In this document: piece after piece, positions 62,201-64,000 of the stretch
Layout: the number at the start of each line of letters is the position of its first letter
Numbering within the stretch: position 1 is the first letter of the stretch
Assembly (NCBI RefSeq): GCF_008122505.1
Contig: NZ_VSSB01000001.1
Span: 1,224,891-1,288,890, forward strand
Direction of reading: 5' to 3'
Source of the DNA: Agromyces mariniharenae
Lineage (GTDB): Bacteria > Actinomycetota > Actinomycetes > Actinomycetales > Microbacteriaceae
DNA: 64,000 bases
The notes under the pieces: model-generated
Told to the model about the DNA's origin: nothing
Databases searched by the model: none
The model's input: the letters and a program-made list of their open reading frames with translations, nothing else
Position numbers and translations under genes: made by a program

Positions 62201-64000
62201 CAGTGCGCGCGCGACTGACCCGTGCCCGCGAGCGGCGGATCCGTCACGACGATCTCGAGCACGTGCGTCGCGACCGTGTAGCGGAACTCGACGAGCTTGC
62301 CGTCGGTCGCGGTGAACGAGTAGTTCCCACCGTCGCGAGCGCCGCCGACGCCGTAGTTCTCGGCCCAGCTGCGGTCGTGGGCGACCTTCACCTCGTAGTT
62401 GCCGCCCGGGATCGCCGAGCTGGACCACGTGTACACGCCGTCCTTGTCGCCGTCCTGCATGAGCGTCGCGAGGCACTCGGGCTGCCAGTCGCCGGGGCAT
62501 CCGACCTCGGACTGGAAGCTGCCCGGCAGCGTCACGACGGGACCCTCGGCCGTGGACGAGACGACCTTGGTCACGGGGTTCCAGAAGAACGTCACCGGCT
62601 TCGTTCCGTCGGTCGTGTAGGTGATGTTCGGCCCGTTCGGCTCGCCGTTCGCGCCGTAGTTGACGTCCCAGCTGCCGTTGATCGCCACCTTGTACTCGTA
62701 GGTGCCGGCGGGCAGGGTGAACGTGCCCTCCCAGATGCCGTCGGCGCGCTTCGTGAGCTTCGCCGCCTCGCAGCCGGGGGTCCAGTCGCCCGCGCAGTTC
62801 ATCTCGGAGTTGTGGTTGCCGGGCACCGTGACGAGGTCGATCGGCTGCTCGGGCTCCTCCTCCTCGACGAGGTTCACGGCGTTGCCCACCGACGCGTAGG
62901 TCGAGGCGGCCGAGCGGTGGCCTGCGGCATCCGTCGACACGGCGCGGTACTCGACGAGCGTGCCGTCCGCGAGGCCCGCCGTGTCGTGGAAGACGCGCGG
63001 CGTGGTGTCCTCTGCGGTGCCGAGCGCGTGCCACGCGTCGCTGCCCGCGACGCGCCACGAGAAGCTCGTCTCGGCCCAGGTGGCGTCGTCGACGTCGGCG
63101 ACGACCGGCGTGATGCCGGTGACGCCGGCGCCCGCTGCGGGGGTCGCGACCGAGATGGCGGATGCCGCGTCGGGCGCGCTCACCGTGCGGTCGGCCTTCA
63201 GCACCACGGTGCCGAGCGCCGGCACGGTCACGGATGCCACGCCGTCGGCGTTCGCCGTCACGCCCGGGCCGTCGGTGCCGTGGAGCGGCGCGAAGACGCC
63301 GCCCTTCGTGAGCGTCGGGACGTCGACGGTCTTCGCGGCGTTCGAGTTGTTGGCCGCGACGAGGTACTCGACCTTCTCGGTGCGGTCGATGCGCGAGAAC
63401 GCGTAGACGCCCGCGCCGTTGTCGACGTAGCGCTCGACCTGCGCGCCGGTCGCGAGGGCCGGGTGCGCCTGGCGCAGCGCAGACAGCTCGCTGATGTGGC
63501 CGTAGAGCGGCACGTCGGTGCCGGTGTGCGCACCCGTGCCGAAGGTCTCGCCGGTCACGAGCGACTGGCCCTGGTACTCAACGACCTGGGTCGGGAAGAG
63601 GGTCTGGCGCGCGCTCTGGTCGCCGCCGATGCCCGCGAAGCCCTGCTCGTCGCCGTAGTAGACCACGGGCTGCCCGCGCGTGAGGAAGAGCAGCTCGTGG
63701 GCGAGCTCGTCCCGCTGCAGCGGGGCATCCGTCGACTGCAGGAAGTAGCCGACGCGACCCATGTCGTGGTTGCCGAGGAAGGTCGGCAGCGCCGTCGCCG
63801 ACGAGTCGGGCGTGGTGTAGTAGTCGTCGCCCGCGAACAGGGACTGCAGGTTCTTCGCCGAGTTGCCCGCCGCGAAGCTCACGGCCTGCGACTGGAACGT
63901 GAAGTCCAGCACCGAGTTCATGTCGGTCTTGCGCACGTAGGGCGAGAGCTTCTGCGGGTCGGCGTCGTAGACCTCGCCGAACATGAAGAAGTCCTGCTTG
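59275..64000 (-). CDS. pulA: Secreted alpha-amylase/pullulanase, N-terminus outside window
   Basis: At least 1574 residues are encoded; the frame is open at the window edge. Order: the end of a GH13 amylase barrel (catalytic Glu in FFMFGEVYDAD, and FLGNHDMGRVG); an Fn3-like piece; two similar starch-binding modules (PGNHNSEMNCAGDW and PGSFQSEVGCPGDW); pullulanase N-domains; a full GH13 pullulanase barrel (EVYNHTAEAG, nucleophile Asp in GFRFDLMGHH, Glu in YLYGEGWNFGEV, VDAHDNETLFD); a C-domain; and a bacterial Ig-like domain. It would degrade starch and pullulan outside the cell and feed the importers. A signal peptide is expected upstream of the window. Confidence 0.92.
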   Translation of the reverse strand, partial: KQDFFMFGEVYDADPQKLSPYVRKTDMNSVLDFTFQSQAVSFAAGNSAKNLQSLFAGDDYYTTPDSSATALPTFLGNHDMGRVGYFLQSTDAPLQRDELAHELLFLTRGQPVVYYGDEQGFAGIGGDQSARQTLFPTQVVEYQGQSLVTGETFGTGAHTGTDVPLYGHISELSALRQAHPALATGAQVERYVDNGAGVYAFSRIDRTEKVEYLVAANNSNAAKTVDVPTLTKGGVFAPLHGTDGPGVTANADGVASVTVPALGTVVLKADRTVSAPDAASAISVATPAAGAGVTGITPVVADVDDATWAETSFSWRVAGSDAWHALGTAEDTTPRVFHDTAGLADGTLVEYRAVSTDAAGHRSAASTYASVGNAVNLVEEEEPEQPIDLVTVPGNHNSEMNCAGDWTPGCEAAKLTKRADGIWEGTFTLPAGTYEYKVAINGSWDVNYGANGEPNGPNITYTTDGTKPVTFFWNPVTKVVSSTAEGPVVTLPGSFQSEVGCPGDWQPECLATLMQDGDKDGVYTWSSSAIPGGNYEVKVAHDRSWAENYGVGGARDGGNYSFTATDGKLVEFRYTVATHVLEIVVTDPPLAGTGQSRAHWVSEDTLAWPADLLGGASADSATWALEHAADAGLAAAEGAVTGGGEPIELQRDPAGLTDEQLAKFPALEGFIALHPVGLDRAEVQQLLTEQLAVSQVTTAATGPGALSAFTGVQLPGVLDDLYADAVASVPLGATVSGQDATLRLWAPTAQSASLEVWPAGGTGDPTVVPAEWNAADGTWSVDGRTVGEEYRWSVEVFAPTTGAIEVNSVTDPYSVALTTNSARTVVVNLDDDSLAPEQWAKTPAPKVERPVDRAIYELHVRDFSITDESVPEAERGTYAAFTRDSAGTAQLRQLADAGINTVHLLPTFDIATIEERRDQQATPACDLASYGPASTEQQACIDVIRDLDGFNWGYDPFHYQAPEGSYAVDPNGGARVAEFRGMVGALHGMGLQVVLDEVYNHTAEAGQGRKSVLDRIVPGYYQRLNGAGNVETSTCCQNIATEHEVAEKLMVDSVVLWAREYKVDGFRFDLMGHHSRDNMLAIRAALDELTLAEDGVDGSAVYLYGEGWNFGEVADNALFEQATQGQLGGTGIGTFNDRLRDGVHGGSPVDAGSKFDQGFGTGLAGDPNGHPVRDGTRTLGQQTDLVKLGLAGNLRAFEFTGSDGTVKRGDGFDYNGSPAGYADQPDEVINYVDAHDNETLFDLGILKLPTDTSMADRVRMNTLSLATVTFAQTPSFWHAGTELLRSKSLDRNSYNSGDWFNRIDWTGQESTFGSGLPNKADNGDHWNDMAPLLADPALKPTAADMAAAEASALDLLRVRGDVDLLQLGSAELIDQKVTFPNSGADATPGLIVMQIDDLVGDDVDPELDGALVVFNASPEAITEQVDGLAGREFALADALANGSDPVVKSTAWSTASGTLTLPARTAAVLVDEQEPPAVGTSVLAVPSKVLAKAGSAIKVAGQVTAADGTTPVGTVTISDGGTAIATTQVAVDARGRFEVKLPRLGAGAHLLTVEFDGGEGYADSDSVPMMVVLW

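Overview
The window is high-GC actinobacterial DNA. Gene content and order point to Microbacteriaceae, with Agromyces-like organisms the best guess. Signs are a menaquinone gene cluster (no ubiquinone genes), tRNA genes without encoded CCA, an FprA-type ferredoxin reductase, a DUF222/HNH gene, many promoters that appear to give leaderless mRNAs, and very frequent use of the word GGATGCC/GGCATCC. The genus is an inference; the phylum-level call is secure.

Layout. 0-2 kb: the edge of a decayed integrated element, made of a truncated coiled-coil gene and a tyrosine integrase with one nonsense codon and two frameshifts, abutting tRNA-Met; tRNA-Thr follows. 2-9 kb: a lipoprotein, a maltodextrin-type ABC importer (malE-malF-malG) and a divergent GH13 alpha-glucosidase, with two LacI-type operators between them. 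9-14.7 kb: a DUF559 nuclease-like protein, a large M23 peptidase, an inositol-monophosphatase, tRNA-Tyr, and a PH-domain/small membrane protein pair. 14.9-24.5 kb: a second sugar locus with LacI and ROK regulators, a GH36 alpha-galactosidase behind a clear ROK operator, a second ABC importer and a second GH13 glucosidase. Neither importer has its own ATPase, so a shared MsiK-type ATPase elsewhere is expected. 24.5-29.3 kb: YajQ, NudK, a relic of a second NudK copy, a hydrolase/membrane pair and an HTTM-protein operon. 29.3-37.5 kb: a complete Tad/Flp pilus locus in lower-GC DNA, all on the minus strand. 37.5-40 kb: a small conserved protein and a DUF222/HNH gene carrying tandem repeats. 40-57.6 kb: ferredoxin reductase, polyprenyl diphosphate synthase and seven menaquinone genes (menG, F, D, A, E, B, C), interrupted at 49.8-54.1 kb by a flavin oxidase/Crp pair and a MarR/MFS-exporter pair. 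57.6-64 kb: a YihY-type membrane protein, a secreted protein of unknown role, and a large secreted amylase-pullulanase whose N-terminus lies outside the window.

How they fit together. The secreted amylase-pullulanase would cut starch and pullulan outside the cell. The malEFG and second importer would take up the oligosaccharides, and two cytoplasmic GH13 glucosidases plus the GH36 galactosidase would hydrolyse them. IdsA-type prenyl synthase supplies the side chain that MenA attaches to the product of MenF-D-C-E-B, and MenG methylates it.

The most unusual feature is a palindromic repeat about 45 bp per half, present four times. Two copies supply the last residues and stop codon (PVVE-stop) of a gene, and one lies in frame inside menB, where it encodes about 15 extra residues. 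A second general feature is a set of about fourteen genes whose start codon lies 6 or 7 nt after a TANNNT box, as expected for leaderless transcripts.
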